NCBI GenBank assembly: GCA_022616275.1
Contig: JAKEFB010000114.1
Span: forward strand, 23,449-87,448
From: Chloroflexota bacterium
Lineage (GTDB): Bacteria > Chloroflexota > Anaerolineae > Promineifilales > Promineifilaceae
Length of the DNA: 64,000 bases
Direction of reading: 5' to 3'
Made by a program: the position numbers and the translations under genes. The number at the start of each line of letters is the position of its first letter. Position 1 is the stretch's first letter. Positions 13,804 through 21,937 of the stretch are shown in pieces. Below the pieces are notes generated by a model that saw only the letters and a program-made list of their open reading frames with translations, searched no databases and was not told the origin of the DNA.

Positions 13804-14610
13804 TTAACCAAAGCGGCCGGTAACGTAATCTTCTGTCTTCTTCTGCCGCGGCCGGGTGAAAATCCGAGCCGTGTCGTCAAACTCCACCAGTTCCCCCAGC
13901 CAGAACAGGCCGGTTTTCTCAGAGACCCGCGCCGCCTGCTGCATGTTGTGGGTGACAATAACAATAGTCACCCGGTCGCTCAATTCGTGGATCAACTCCT
14001 CTACCTTGCCCGTGGCAATAGGGTCGAGCGCCGAACAAGGCTCGTCCATGAGCATGACTTCGGCCCGGGTGGCCAGGACGCGGGCAATGCACAGCCGCTG
14101 CTGCTGGCCGGCCGAGAGGGACAGGGCCGGCTCGTTCAGGCGGCCCTTTAGCTCCTCCCACAGCGCCGTCTGGCGCAAACTATTCTCGACAATACCATCC
14201 AGTTCCACCCGGTCGCGGATGCCCAAAACGCGCGGGCCAAAAGCGACGTTGTTGTAGACCGATTGGGGGAAGGGGTTCGGTTTCTGAAAGACCAGCCCCA
14301 CCTCCTGGCGCAAATTAGGGATGTCTTCGGCCGGGGCGTAGATGTTGCGGCCGTCCAGCAGCACTTCACCTTCCACCAGCGTCTCGGGAATGGTGTCGTT
14401 CATCCGGTTCAAGCAGCGCAAGAAGGTGCTCTTGCCGCAGCCGGAAGGACCAATCAGGGCCGTCACCTGGTACTCAGGGATCTCCAGGTTGATGTCCAGG
14501 AGGGCCTGGGTCTTCCCGTAGTAGAAGTTCAGGTGGTTGACGACGATTTTTGCTTTGGCCTTGTCTGGCCGGGGATATGCTTTGTTCATATTCTTTGGGT
14601 AAAGCGCCAC
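13804..14610 (-). CDS. pstB: Phosphate ABC transporter ATP-binding protein PstB (copy 1)
   Basis: 268 residues from GTG 14610. Walker A is GPSGCGKST, followed by LRCLNRMND, which is diagnostic of PstB. The Q-loop is [21 protein letters not shown], the signature LSAGQQQRL, Walker B VMLMDEP and the switch His is in [12 protein letters not shown]. It energises high-affinity phosphate import with PstS, PstC and PstA, which are transcribed divergently from only 21 bp away. The start codon lies six bases downstream of a minus-strand TATAAC, so a leaderless transcript is likely; ATG 14589 is the alternative. A second PstB-like gene ends the divergent operon. Confidence 0.92.
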   Translation of the reverse strand: MALYPKNMNKAYPRPDKAKAKIVVNHLNFYYGKTQALLDINLEIPEYQVTALIGPSGCGKSTFLRCLNRMNDTIPETLVEGEVLLDGRNIYAPAEDIPNLRQEVGLVFQKPNPFPQSVYNNVAFGPRVLGIRDRVELDGIVENSLRQTALWEELKGRLNEPALSLSAGQQQRLCIARVLATRAEVMLMDEPCSALDPIATGKVEELIHELSDRVTIVIVTHNMQQAARVSEKTGLFWLGELVEFDDTARIFTRPRQKKTEDYVTGRFG

Positions 14611-14631
14611 TCTACTGTTATACTTTCAAGT
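14611..14631. promoter_or_regulatory. Overlapping divergent -10 boxes for pstB and pstS
   Basis: The 21 bp between the two start codons holds TATACT on the plus strand (14619-14624, 7 nt before the pstS ATG). It also holds TATAAC on the minus strand (14622-14617, 6 nt before the pstB GTG). The two hexamers overlap by four bases. Both -35 regions must then lie inside the opposite coding sequence. Confidence 0.55.
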
Positions 14632-15531
14632 ATGCCATTTGTACGAAAAAGCACAAGTGCTTTTCTGGCCCTCGTCATTTTTCTGCTTTTAGCCGGTTGC
14701 CGTCCTCCGGCCGAAGACGCCGAAGCGGCTACCGGCAGCGAGCTGGTCATTCAAAATAAAGGTTCCGACACGCTGGTCAACGTCGCTCTGGCCTGGGCCG
14801 AGGCGTATCGGCAGGTCCGGCCGGAGGTGGCCATTGTCGTCACCGGCGGCGGTTCCGGCACCGGCATTGCCTCGCTGATTAACGGCACGGTGGACATCGC
14901 CAACGCCAGCCGGCAGATCAAAGAAGACGAGCGGGCCGAAGCCCAGGCCAACGGCATTACCCCGGTGGAACACGTCGTCGCCCAAGACGCCATTGCTGTG
15001 GTCGTCCACCTCTCTAACCCGGTAGACCAGTTAACTTTGCAGCAGTTATCCGACATTTACACCGGCCGGATCACCAACTGGCAGGAGGTCGGTGGCGAAG
15101 ACCGGCCGATTGTCCTCCTCTCCCGCGAAAGCAACTCCGGCACGCACGTCTACTTCCTGGAGGAGGTGGTACGCCTGGGCAACCCCGACAGTGAGGCCCT
15201 CTTCTCGCAAGAGACGCTGTTGCTGCCCTCCTCGGAAGGCATCAGTGTGGAAATTCGCCAGAATCCCAACGCCATTGGCTACGACGGCCTGGGTTACGTC
15301 ACCCCCGACCAGAAAGTGATTGCCGTCGGCCGGGAGTCGTCCAGTTTCGTGCTGCCGACGATTGACAGCGTCAACGACGGGACCTACCCGATTTCCCGGC
15401 CGCTGTATATGTACACGGCCGGCGAGCCGGCGGGCGTCGTCAAAGAGTACCTGGAGTGGATTATGGGGCCGGAAGCCCAGACTATCGTCCGTGAATTGGG
15501 TTTCGTTCCACTAGAGAGCGAGGGATCGTGA
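14632..15531 (+). CDS. pstS: Phosphate-binding lipoprotein PstS
   Basis: I take ATG 14632 because it gives a signal peptide with a lipobox (FLLLAGC, Cys ~23) and lies 7 nt after a TATACT box. The 299-residue protein has the PBP-like phosphate-binding pattern: KGSDTLVNV, VTGGGSGTGIASLINGTVDIANASR, and SRESNSGTHVYF, with Ser, Thr, Asp and Arg ligands typical of PstS. It is exported, lipid-anchored and delivers phosphate to PstC/PstA. GTGA overlap with pstC shows coupling. No phoU is seen in this cluster. Confidence 0.92.
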   Translation: MPFVRKSTSAFLALVIFLLLAGCRPPAEDAEAATGSELVIQNKGSDTLVNVALAWAEAYRQVRPEVAIVVTGGGSGTGIASLINGTVDIANASRQIKEDERAEAQANGITPVEHVVAQDAIAVVVHLSNPVDQLTLQQLSDIYTGRITNWQEVGGEDRPIVLLSRESNSGTHVYFLEEVVRLGNPDSEALFSQETLLLPSSEGISVEIRQNPNAIGYDGLGYVTPDQKVIAVGRESSSFVLPTIDSVNDGTYPISRPLYMYTAGEPAGVVKEYLEWIMGPEAQTIVRELGFVPLESEGS

Positions 15532-16463
15532 GTACCAGCAGCCAACCGGCGACCCTGGCCAGCCCAACCAGGAGTGGCCTGAACTGGGGCGAGTTTCTCA
15601 TCGAGCGAACTATTCGCCTGATGGGCGTTTCGGCCATCGTCTTCATCGGCCTGATCTTCTTTTTCCTGGTCCGGGAGAGCGCGCCGACGTTTGTCGAAGT
15701 AGACCTGGCGACGCTCTTCAACGTGCGCTGGTATCCCAACGAAGGGCTGTTCGGCCTGGCGCCCCTGGTATTAGGCTCGCTGGCAGTTACCATAGTGGCT
15801 ACGCTTATTGCCTTGCCACTGGGGCTGGCCACGGCTGTCTACGTGGCCGAAGTTGCGCCGCGCTGGCTGCGGGAAATCTTGAAGCCGTTTATCGAGGTCC
15901 TGGCCGGGATTCCTTCGGTGGTGTTGGGCTTCATCGGCATGCAGCAAATTGCGCCCTGGGTGCTCCACAACCTGGGCGCGCCCACCGGGCTGACAGTCTT
16001 CAGCGGCGCCTTGCTGCTGGCCTACATGGCCCTGCCAACCATCGTCAGCGTGGCCGAGGACGCCCTGGACGCCGTGCCCCGCTCGCTGCGGGACGCCGGC
16101 CTGGCCCTGGGGGCCACCGGCTGGCAGACTATTTATCGCGTCACCCTGCCGGCTGCCCGTTCCGGCGTACTGACGGCGGTGATGTTAGGCATCGGCCGGG
16201 CCATCGGCGAGACGATGGCGGTCATGATGGTTACCGGCAACGCCGCCCGCATTCCGTTGAGCCTGGACTTCCTATTCCGGCCGGCCCGGACGATGACGGC
16301 GACCATTGCCGCCGAAATGGGTGAGGTTGCCGCCGGTAGCGAGCATTACCACGTCCTTTTTACCGTGGGCATGGTCCTGTTTCTGATCACCTTTCTCATT
16401 AACCTGCTGGCGGCCAGCGTCGTCTTCCGCCAGCGACGCCAGGCAACACGTATCCTGAGCTGA
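15528..16463 (+). CDS. pstC: Phosphate ABC transporter permease PstC
   Basis: 311 residues beginning with GTG 15528, which overlaps the pstS stop. About six transmembrane helices are visible, the first at VSAIVFIGLIFFFLV. The permease-ATPase coupling loop is LRDAGLALGATGWQTIYRVTLP, and GIGRAIGETMAVMMVTGN is the PstC hallmark. With PstA it forms the membrane channel for phosphate. There is one base between its stop and the pstA start. Confidence 0.93.
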   Translation: MSTSSQPATLASPTRSGLNWGEFLIERTIRLMGVSAIVFIGLIFFFLVRESAPTFVEVDLATLFNVRWYPNEGLFGLAPLVLGSLAVTIVATLIALPLGLATAVYVAEVAPRWLREILKPFIEVLAGIPSVVLGFIGMQQIAPWVLHNLGAPTGLTVFSGALLLAYMALPTIVSVAEDALDAVPRSLRDAGLALGATGWQTIYRVTLPAARSGVLTAVMLGIGRAIGETMAVMMVTGNAARIPLSLDFLFRPARTMTATIAAEMGEVAAGSEHYHVLFTVGMVLFLITFLINLLAASVVFRQRRQATRILS

Positions 16464-16464
16464 C

Positions 16465-17310
16465 ATGCCGCGCCAACAGACCGAACGAATCGCTTTTGGC
16501 CTTTTGACCATCGCCGCCGTCCTGGTGGTCGTCCCCATCTTTTACGTCGTGGCGACCATCGTCGTCCAGGGCATTGGCGCCATCTCCCCGGAATTTCTGA
16601 CCACTTTTCCGCGGGAAGGGTTGAAAGCCGGCGGAATCTGGCCGGCTATCCTGGGCACCCTCTACCTGACGATCGGCACGGGGCTGATTTCCGGGCCCAT
16701 TGGCGTAGCCGCTGCCATCTACCTGAGCGAATACGCCCAGGATAGCGGGCTGACACGGGCCATTCGGGTGGCCATCATCAACCTGGCCGGCGTGCCCTCG
16801 GTGGTCTACGGCCTTTTTGGGCTGGGCCTGTTCGTCCTCTTTTTGAATTTTGGCACGTCCATCGTCGCCGGATCGCTGACGCTGGCCATCATGACCCTGC
16901 CGGTGATCATTAGCACGGCCGAGGAGGCGTTGCGGGCCGTGCCCCAGTCGTTCCGGCTGGTCTCCTGGTCTATGGGCGGCACCCGCTGGCAGACCATCTG
17001 GCGCATCGTCCTGCCCCAGGGGCTGCCCGGCATTCTCACCGGAGTAATCCTGGGGTTGGAACGGGCGGCCGGCGAGACGGCTCCCATCCTCTTTACCGTG
17101 GCTGCTGTCTTCCTGCCCACGCTGCCCGAATCTATCTTCGACCAGGCGATGGCCCTGCCCTACCACCTGTTCATCGTCTCCACCCAGGTGCCGGGCATGC
17201 CCCTCCAGATCCAGTATGGCACCGCCCTGGTGCTGCTGGTCTTTGTCCTGGGCATGAATTTGATTGCTACCTTCATTCGCAGCTATTTCCGCCGCCGCCG
17301 GCAGTGGTAG
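16465..17310 (+). CDS. pstA: Phosphate ABC transporter permease PstA
   Basis: 281 residues, about six transmembrane helices. PstA features include GPIGVAAAIYLSEYA, LAGVPSVVYGLFGLGLFV, and the coupling loop RLVSWSMGGTRWQTIWRIVLP followed by GLERAAGETAPI. It pairs with PstC in the inner membrane. It is followed after 4 bp by a second pstB-like gene, as expected for an S-C-A-B order. Confidence 0.93.
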   Translation: MPRQQTERIAFGLLTIAAVLVVVPIFYVVATIVVQGIGAISPEFLTTFPREGLKAGGIWPAILGTLYLTIGTGLISGPIGVAAAIYLSEYAQDSGLTRAIRVAIINLAGVPSVVYGLFGLGLFVLFLNFGTSIVAGSLTLAIMTLPVIISTAEEALRAVPQSFRLVSWSMGGTRWQTIWRIVLPQGLPGILTGVILGLERAAGETAPILFTVAAVFLPTLPESIFDQAMALPYHLFIVSTQVPGMPLQIQYGTALVLLVFVLGMNLIATFIRSYFRRRRQW

Positions 17311-17314
17311 AGAG

Positions 17315-18067
17315 ATGCCGGCCAAGATAAGCGTGCGCGACGTGAATTACTGGTACGGCGACGATCAGGCGCTGTTCGACATCTCCGTCGAGTTCCTGGA
17401 CCGGGCCATCAACGTCATTTTCGGCCCGGCCGGGGGCGGCAAGACGACGTTGCTGCGGCTGATTAACCGGCTGAACGACACCGTTCCCGGCACACGCCTG
17501 GCCGGAACGGTTGAAATGGACAGGCAAAATCTGTATGGCAGCCAGGTAGACGTGATCCGGCTGCGGCGACGGGTGGGCATGGTCTTTGCCACGCCGGTGG
17601 TGCTGCCGATGTCTATCCGGGCTAACCTGGAGTACGGGCCGCGCCTGGGTGGGCAAAAGAATAAGGCTGTCCTGGACGAAGTGGTCGAGCGTACCTTGAA
17701 GCAAGCCGCCCTATGGGACGAGGTCAAGGACCGGCTGGACGACCCGGCCGCGGCCCTGAGCGGCGGCCAGCAGCAGCGGTTATGCCTGGCCCGCGTCCTG
17801 GCCCTGGAGCCGGAAGTGATTTTGCTGGACGAGCCGACCTCCGGCCTGGACCCCATTTCCACGGCCAAGGTGGAGGAATCGCTGCAAGAGCTGAAGCAAG
17901 AGTATACAATTATCATTTCGCCCCACAGCGTCCAGCAGGCAGCCCGCATTGCCGACCAGGCGGCCTTTTTCCTGCAAGGCCGCCTGATTGAAGTCGGTGG
18001 CAATGACTTATTTATCAAGCCCCGGGAAGAGCGGACGGAGGCGTATGTAACGGGGAGGTTTGGGTAG
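17315..18067 (+). CDS. pstB: PstB-like phosphate ABC transporter ATP-binding protein (copy 2)
   Basis: ATG 17315, 4 bp after pstA, gives 250 residues. It is clearly a PstB paralogue: Walker A GPAGGGKTT, LRLINRLNDT, signature LSGGQQQRL, Walker B VILLDEPTSGLDP, YVTGRFG at the C terminus as in copy 1. It differs where copy 1 is most conserved: GPAGGGKTT for [21 protein letters not shown] in place of the FQKPNPFP Q-loop, and ISPHSVQQA for VTHNMQQA. The missing Q in the Q-loop is notable. It may have diverged in regulation or in pairing with the permeases. Confidence 0.88.
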   Translation: MPAKISVRDVNYWYGDDQALFDISVEFLDRAINVIFGPAGGGKTTLLRLINRLNDTVPGTRLAGTVEMDRQNLYGSQVDVIRLRRRVGMVFATPVVLPMSIRANLEYGPRLGGQKNKAVLDEVVERTLKQAALWDEVKDRLDDPAAALSGGQQQRLCLARVLALEPEVILLDEPTSGLDPISTAKVEESLQELKQEYTIIISPHSVQQAARIADQAAFFLQGRLIEVGGNDLFIKPREERTEAYVTGRFG

Positions 18068-18071
18068 GGGG

Positions 18072-18110
18072 AGTAATTGAGTAATTGGGTAATTGGAGAT
18101 TAGAGATTAG
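18072..18110. repeat. GTAATTG / GAGATTA word repeat
   Basis: Tandem GTAATTG units run into tandem AGATTAG units, in the convergent spacer after pstB2. The same vocabulary recurs at 43305-43350 (inverted), 51193-51233 and 55932-55972. Confidence 0.7.
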
Positions 18111-18130
18111 CCAGTTCTGGGCAGTAAATT

Positions 18131-18958
18131 TTATATCCGCGCCCGCTGCCAGGGCCAGGCGGCAACGGTGACGTTGCGTCGCTGGAAGCTCCACAGGGCC
18201 AGGGCCAGGAAGACGACGGCCGCTCCCAGCAGCACCAGGGCATCGTTGGCGGCAATACCTTCGGCCAGCATGGCCCCGCCGTCGTAGTAATAAAAGGGGA
18301 AGAGCGGCTGGAGGGCCTCCATCGGCTTGGACAAGTCGGCCAGGTTGTTGCCAAAGTAGCTGAAGATCATGATCGCTGTGGCAGCCCAGGCCGCAATCCG
18401 GCGGGTGGGCAGGTAAGCGCCCAGGAAGAGGCTGAAGGTGGCAAAGAGGAAAACAATGGGCCAGGTGCCCAGGGAGGCCACCACCAGGTCCATGACCTCC
18501 ACGCCGCCTTTGTCTACGTCGGCCGGTAGGGAGTTGAAGCCAATCACCAGGGAACCGGCCATAATGGCCAGGATGAGGAACAGGGCCAGGCCCAGCGCGG
18601 CGATCTTGGTCAGCACCAGTTGCCAGCGGGGAATGGGCAGGGCCATGATTATTTCCAGCGTGCCGTTGTCCTCTTCTCCGGCCAGCGTCCCGGTGCCGTT
18701 GATAACGGCGTAAATGATCAGCAAGACCGGCAAAAAGGTAAAGACTTCGGTTGAGATGAAGCCCCTAAAGGAGGCCATGTCGCTAAAATTGCCCAACATC
18801 TGATAGAGCTGGATGTTGCTGATGTCAAAGTCGGCCAGTAGGGGAGCAAATTGAGGGTACAGGCTCACGACGTACAAAGCAAAGAGGCCAATTCCCAGCC
18901 CCCAGCCAATAATGGCCCCGCGCCGGGCCCGCAGTTCTTGCAGAAATAGGTTAAGCAT
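18131..18958 (-). CDS. ABC-2 type transporter permease
   Basis: ATG 18958 overlaps the end of the ATPase gene by eight bases; 275 residues. About six hydrophobic segments follow the ABC-2 pattern, with a large extracytoplasmic loop after helix 1 and the motif NGTGTLAGEEDNGTLEIIMALPIPRWQLVLTKIAA before helix 3. That motif is typical of drug or antibiotic exporter permeases related to BcrB/YhgE-like proteins. It forms an exporter with the upstream ATPase. The substrate is unknown. Confidence 0.87.
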   Translation of the reverse strand: MLNLFLQELRARRGAIIGWGLGIGLFALYVVSLYPQFAPLLADFDISNIQLYQMLGNFSDMASFRGFISTEVFTFLPVLLIIYAVINGTGTLAGEEDNGTLEIIMALPIPRWQLVLTKIAALGLALFLILAIMAGSLVIGFNSLPADVDKGGVEVMDLVVASLGTWPIVFLFATFSLFLGAYLPTRRIAAWAATAIMIFSYFGNNLADLSKPMEALQPLFPFYYYDGGAMLAEGIAANDALVLLGAAVVFLALALWSFQRRNVTVAAWPWQRARI

Positions 18959-19856
18959 AGTTGCCTCCATTGCTGCCATAGTAAGCCAGGAAAACTTCTT
19001 CCAGCGTCACCGGCTGGGTCTCGATGTCCACGATCTGGCAGGCGGCCGCCCGCTCCATCACTGCCGGCAGGTTCTTCCGCACCTCCAGCACTACCGTGTG
19101 ATCGTCTCGGTTGAGTTCCTGCACGCCCTCCAGGGTAAAGGTGCCGGCGGCCGGCATCTGCTCAAAGCAAAAACGAACCCGATGGAACGGCTGGGCAGTC
19201 AGGGCGTCTACCCGCTCGACTTTAATCAGCCGGCCGTCGCGGATGATGCCTACCCGGTCGCAGACGGCCTGGACCTCGGGCAGAATGTGGGAGGAGAAAA
19301 AGACCGTTCGTCCCTCTTGTCTGGCCTCGCGTACCAGTTCCAAGACCGTCTGCTGGACCAGCGGGTCCAGGCCACTGGTCGGCTCGTCCAGGACCAGCAG
19401 CGCCGGCCGGCTCATCAGGACGGCCACCAGCCCTAGCTTTTGCTTGTTGCCCCGTGAATAATCGCGGATACGGCGGCCGGTATCCAGGTTCAGCCGCTCG
19501 CAGAGCATTTTGCGGTAGGCCGGATCGCTTTTGCCGTCCCGGACAGAATCTAGCATATCCAGGAACTGCTTGCCGCGCATCGTGCCAGGCAGGCTCAGCT
19601 CGCCCGGCAGGTAGCCCACCCGCTGGCGGATAGCCACCCCGTCTTTCTGGCAATCCAGACCAAAGATCATCGCCCGGCCGCGCGTCGGCCGGATGATGTC
19701 CAGCAGCACCCGCTGGGTGGTCGTCTTGCCTGCGCCATTAGGACCCAAAAAGCCGAACACTTCACCGGCCTCGACGGCCATGTTCACATCTAGAACGCCT
19801 CGTTGCCGGCCATAGTAAACGGTCAGTTCTTCGGTCTGAATCACGTGGTTTGCCAT
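18951..19856 (-). CDS. ABC transporter ATP-binding protein (exporter type)
   Basis: ATG 19856 sits seven bases after AGGAG; 301 residues. Walker A GPNGAGKTT, Q-loop GYLPGELSLP, Walker B LLVLDEPTSGLDPL, and switch His in FFSSHILPEVQAV. The signature is degenerate (YSRGNKQKLGL), as is usual in the CcmA/DrrA exporter group. The last ~85 residues are the C-terminal extension of this group. The permease follows with overlapping codons. The pair is convergent with the pst operon. Confidence 0.9.
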   Translation of the reverse strand: MANHVIQTEELTVYYGRQRGVLDVNMAVEAGEVFGFLGPNGAGKTTTQRVLLDIIRPTRGRAMIFGLDCQKDGVAIRQRVGYLPGELSLPGTMRGKQFLDMLDSVRDGKSDPAYRKMLCERLNLDTGRRIRDYSRGNKQKLGLVAVLMSRPALLVLDEPTSGLDPLVQQTVLELVREARQEGRTVFFSSHILPEVQAVCDRVGIIRDGRLIKVERVDALTAQPFHRVRFCFEQMPAAGTFTLEGVQELNRDDHTVVLEVRKNLPAVMERAAACQIVDIETQPVTLEEVFLAYYGSNGGNYA

Positions 19857-19993
19857 AAACAAACTCCTGGAACAGTCATAAGCAATGAGTGCTGGATGGA
19901 TGATAAGTAGGAGATTCGCCCTTTATAAGAATATATTTAGGCATATCAAAATATGTGGGCAGTATACTATAGAATCATTGGGGTTGTCAAGGC

Positions 19994-20037
19994 AAAAAAA
20001 TGAGATGCCCGATAGCCAGGCGGCTAACGGGCATCTC
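19994..20037 (-). terminator. Intrinsic terminator of the nusA-ribF operon
   Basis: GAGATGCCCG...CGGGCATCTC (20002-20037) forms a near-perfect hairpin with an inner TAGCC/GGCTA. On the minus strand seven T residues follow (19994-20000 are A on the plus strand). It lies ~50 bp beyond the ribF stop. The adjoining spacer to 20087 holds a tandem 15-bp word overlapping that stop. Confidence 0.88.
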
Positions 20038-20087
20038 TGGGGGGGAGCCAATTGGGAGTATAGCGCAGTTTGCTAAAGTTGCAACAA

Positions 20088-21026
20088 CTAAAGTTGCAAC
20101 AACTCATTCACCCGGCCGATGTCGGCCCGGATCTGGGCAATTAACGCCTCCAGGCCAGGGAATTTTTGTTCGTCGCGGATGCGGGCGACAAAGTCGAGAC
20201 TGACCGGCTCGCCATAGATGTCCCGGTCAAAGGCTAACAGGTGGGCCTCTACGACTAACTGGTGGCCATCTACCGTCGGCCGGACGCCGACGTTGGTCGC
20301 TGCGGCGTACCGCTCTCCCCCCACCCAGGCGTAGGCGGCGTAGACGCCGTTGGCCGGCAAGATCTGTTCCTCCCACACGCTCAGGTTGGCCGTCGGCACG
20401 CCAATCGTCCGGCCACGGCCATCACCCTTCACCACGGTGCCGGTCAGGCGATACGGCCGGCCCAGGCAGCCGGTCGTCTCGGCCAGAGCGCCCCTTTCCA
20501 GGGCCTGGCGCACCCGGCTACTGCTCACCGGCTCCCCTTCCCAGGTCACTATTTCGTTAAAGTGGTGGACGGTAAAGCCCTTCTCCGGGCCAACCCGGCG
20601 CAGAAACTCTAAATCCCCCTCACGGTTGTAGCCCAGGCCAAAGCTGCTGCCCCACAACTGGCGCAGCGCCAGTTGGTGGCACAACTGGTGTACAAAATCA
20701 ATCGCCCGCGTCTGGCGGACCTCCTCGTTAAACGGATGAGTGATGACCAGCTCTACGCCCTGTTGGGCCAGCAAGGCCACCCGCTCTTCCAGAGTGCAGA
20801 GGTACAGCCGGCCGGCCCGGCCGTGAATGACCGTCATTGGGTGGGGAAAAAAGGTGAGGACGGCCGGACGGGCATTTTCAGCGCGGGCCGCCGCTGCCAT
20901 CTGTTGCAGCAATTGTTGATGCCCCCGGTGAACGCCGTCAAAGACGCCAATGGCCAGGAACGTCGGCCGCTTCTCAATGACCTCGGTTAAGTGAGAGACG
21001 TGCATGAATGGTTGGGGCATAGACAT
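20088..21026 (-). CDS. ribF: Bifunctional riboflavin kinase/FAD synthetase RibF
   Basis: 312 residues from ATG 21026. The N-terminal half is the FMN adenylyltransferase with the nucleotidyl-transferase motif AIGVFDGVHRGHQQLL. The C-terminal half is riboflavin kinase, with GRPYRLTGTVVKGDGRGRTIGVPTANL carrying the G..PTAN motif. It converts riboflavin to FMN and FAD. It is the last gene of the nusA operon, but a TACAAT 8 nt before its ATG (inside the truB end) suggests an extra leaderless transcript. The stop codon is embedded in a tandem 15-bp duplication. Confidence 0.92.
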   Translation of the reverse strand: MSMPQPFMHVSHLTEVIEKRPTFLAIGVFDGVHRGHQQLLQQMAAAARAENARPAVLTFFPHPMTVIHGRAGRLYLCTLEERVALLAQQGVELVITHPFNEEVRQTRAIDFVHQLCHQLALRQLWGSSFGLGYNREGDLEFLRRVGPEKGFTVHHFNEIVTWEGEPVSSSRVRQALERGALAETTGCLGRPYRLTGTVVKGDGRGRTIGVPTANLSVWEEQILPANGVYAAYAWVGGERYAAATNVGVRPTVDGHQLVVEAHLLAFDRDIYGEPVSLDFVARIRDEQKFPGLEALIAQIRADIGRVNELLQL

Positions 21027-21034
21027 TGAGTGTG

Positions 21035-21040
21035 ATTGTA
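21035..21040 (-). promoter_or_regulatory. Possible internal -10 for ribF
   Basis: Minus-strand TACAAT with 8 nt to ATG 21026 and no Shine-Dalgarno between. It matches the -10-to-ATG geometry seen at several other genes here. The -35 region is inside truB and not convincing. Confidence 0.35.
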
Positions 21041-21937
21041 TCACAACTGAGCGGCGTTGGGCGGTTGATAGAAGATTTTATGCGGCTGCCAGGTTTCGTC
21101 CTGGCGGGCGGCCACACCCACGAAACGGCCGGCGCTATCGTAGACGCGGACGGTGGGAGCATCGGGCTGGTCCGGCCGGCGAGGGATGGGCTGGCCGTTG
21201 CCCAGGCGCAGCGTTTCCTCGTCGGGCAGGGCCAGTTCCGGCAGGTGGCGGACGGCCGTATCCGTGGGCAGCAGGTAGTCGAGCCAGTTGCCCTCGTTCA
21301 ATACCGCCAGGGCAACCGAGCCGGCAATGGTGAAGTCGCCGACAGCCGTGCGCCGCAGCGCGGCCAGGTGGCCGCCGTAGCCCAAGGCCTGGCCCAGGTC
21401 GTGGGCAATCGAGCGGATGTAAGTGCCGGCCGAACAGATGACGCGAATATCCAGGTCGGGCAGCTCCCAACGCAGCAGCTCTAACTGATAAACGGTGACC
21501 TGGCGGGCCGGCCGCTCCAGCTCTACGCCCTGGCGAGCCAGCTTATACAAGGGCTGGCCCTGGTGGCGGATGGCCGAGAACATCGGTGGCACCTGGCTGA
21601 TAACGCCCCGGAACTGTTCCAGGGCAGCCACGACTTCTTCCCGGCCGGCTGTGACCGGCCGCTCGGCAACGATTTCTCCTTCGGCGTCGTAGGTTCTGGT
21701 CTCCTGGCCCAGGCGAATTGTGGCTTCGTAGCTTTTGGGCCGGCCGGTCAGGTATTCCGAGAGGCGGGTAGCCCGGCCGACGCAGACGAGCAGCACGCCG
21801 GTGGCCAGGGGGTCCAGCGTGCCCGTGTGACCCACCCGGCGCAGGCCGCTCACCCGCCGGATGCAGTTGGCCACGTCGTGGGAGGTCATCCCACCGGGTT
21901 TGTCTACGTTGAGGATGCCTTCAACCGGCCTGGTCAT
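21041..21937 (-). CDS. truB: tRNA pseudouridine-55 synthase TruB
   Basis: 298 residues. The catalytic Asp lies in GHTGTLDPLATGVL. LNVDKPGGMTSHDV at the N terminus and CSAGTYIRSIAHDLGQALG in the middle are TruB signatures. It isomerises U55 in the T-loop of tRNAs. The C-terminal ~70 residues correspond to a short PUA-like tail. The ATG lies inside the end of nrnA, so the two are translationally coupled. The gene order rbfA-nrnA-truB-ribF is a common bacterial arrangement. Confidence 0.95.
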   Translation of the reverse strand: MTRPVEGILNVDKPGGMTSHDVANCIRRVSGLRRVGHTGTLDPLATGVLLVCVGRATRLSEYLTGRPKSYEATIRLGQETRTYDAEGEIVAERPVTAGREEVVAALEQFRGVISQVPPMFSAIRHQGQPLYKLARQGVELERPARQVTVYQLELLRWELPDLDIRVICSAGTYIRSIAHDLGQALGYGGHLAALRRTAVGDFTIAGSVALAVLNEGNWLDYLLPTDTAVRHLPELALPDEETLRLGNGQPIPRRPDQPDAPTVRVYDSAGRFVGVAARQDETWQPHKIFYQPPNAAQL

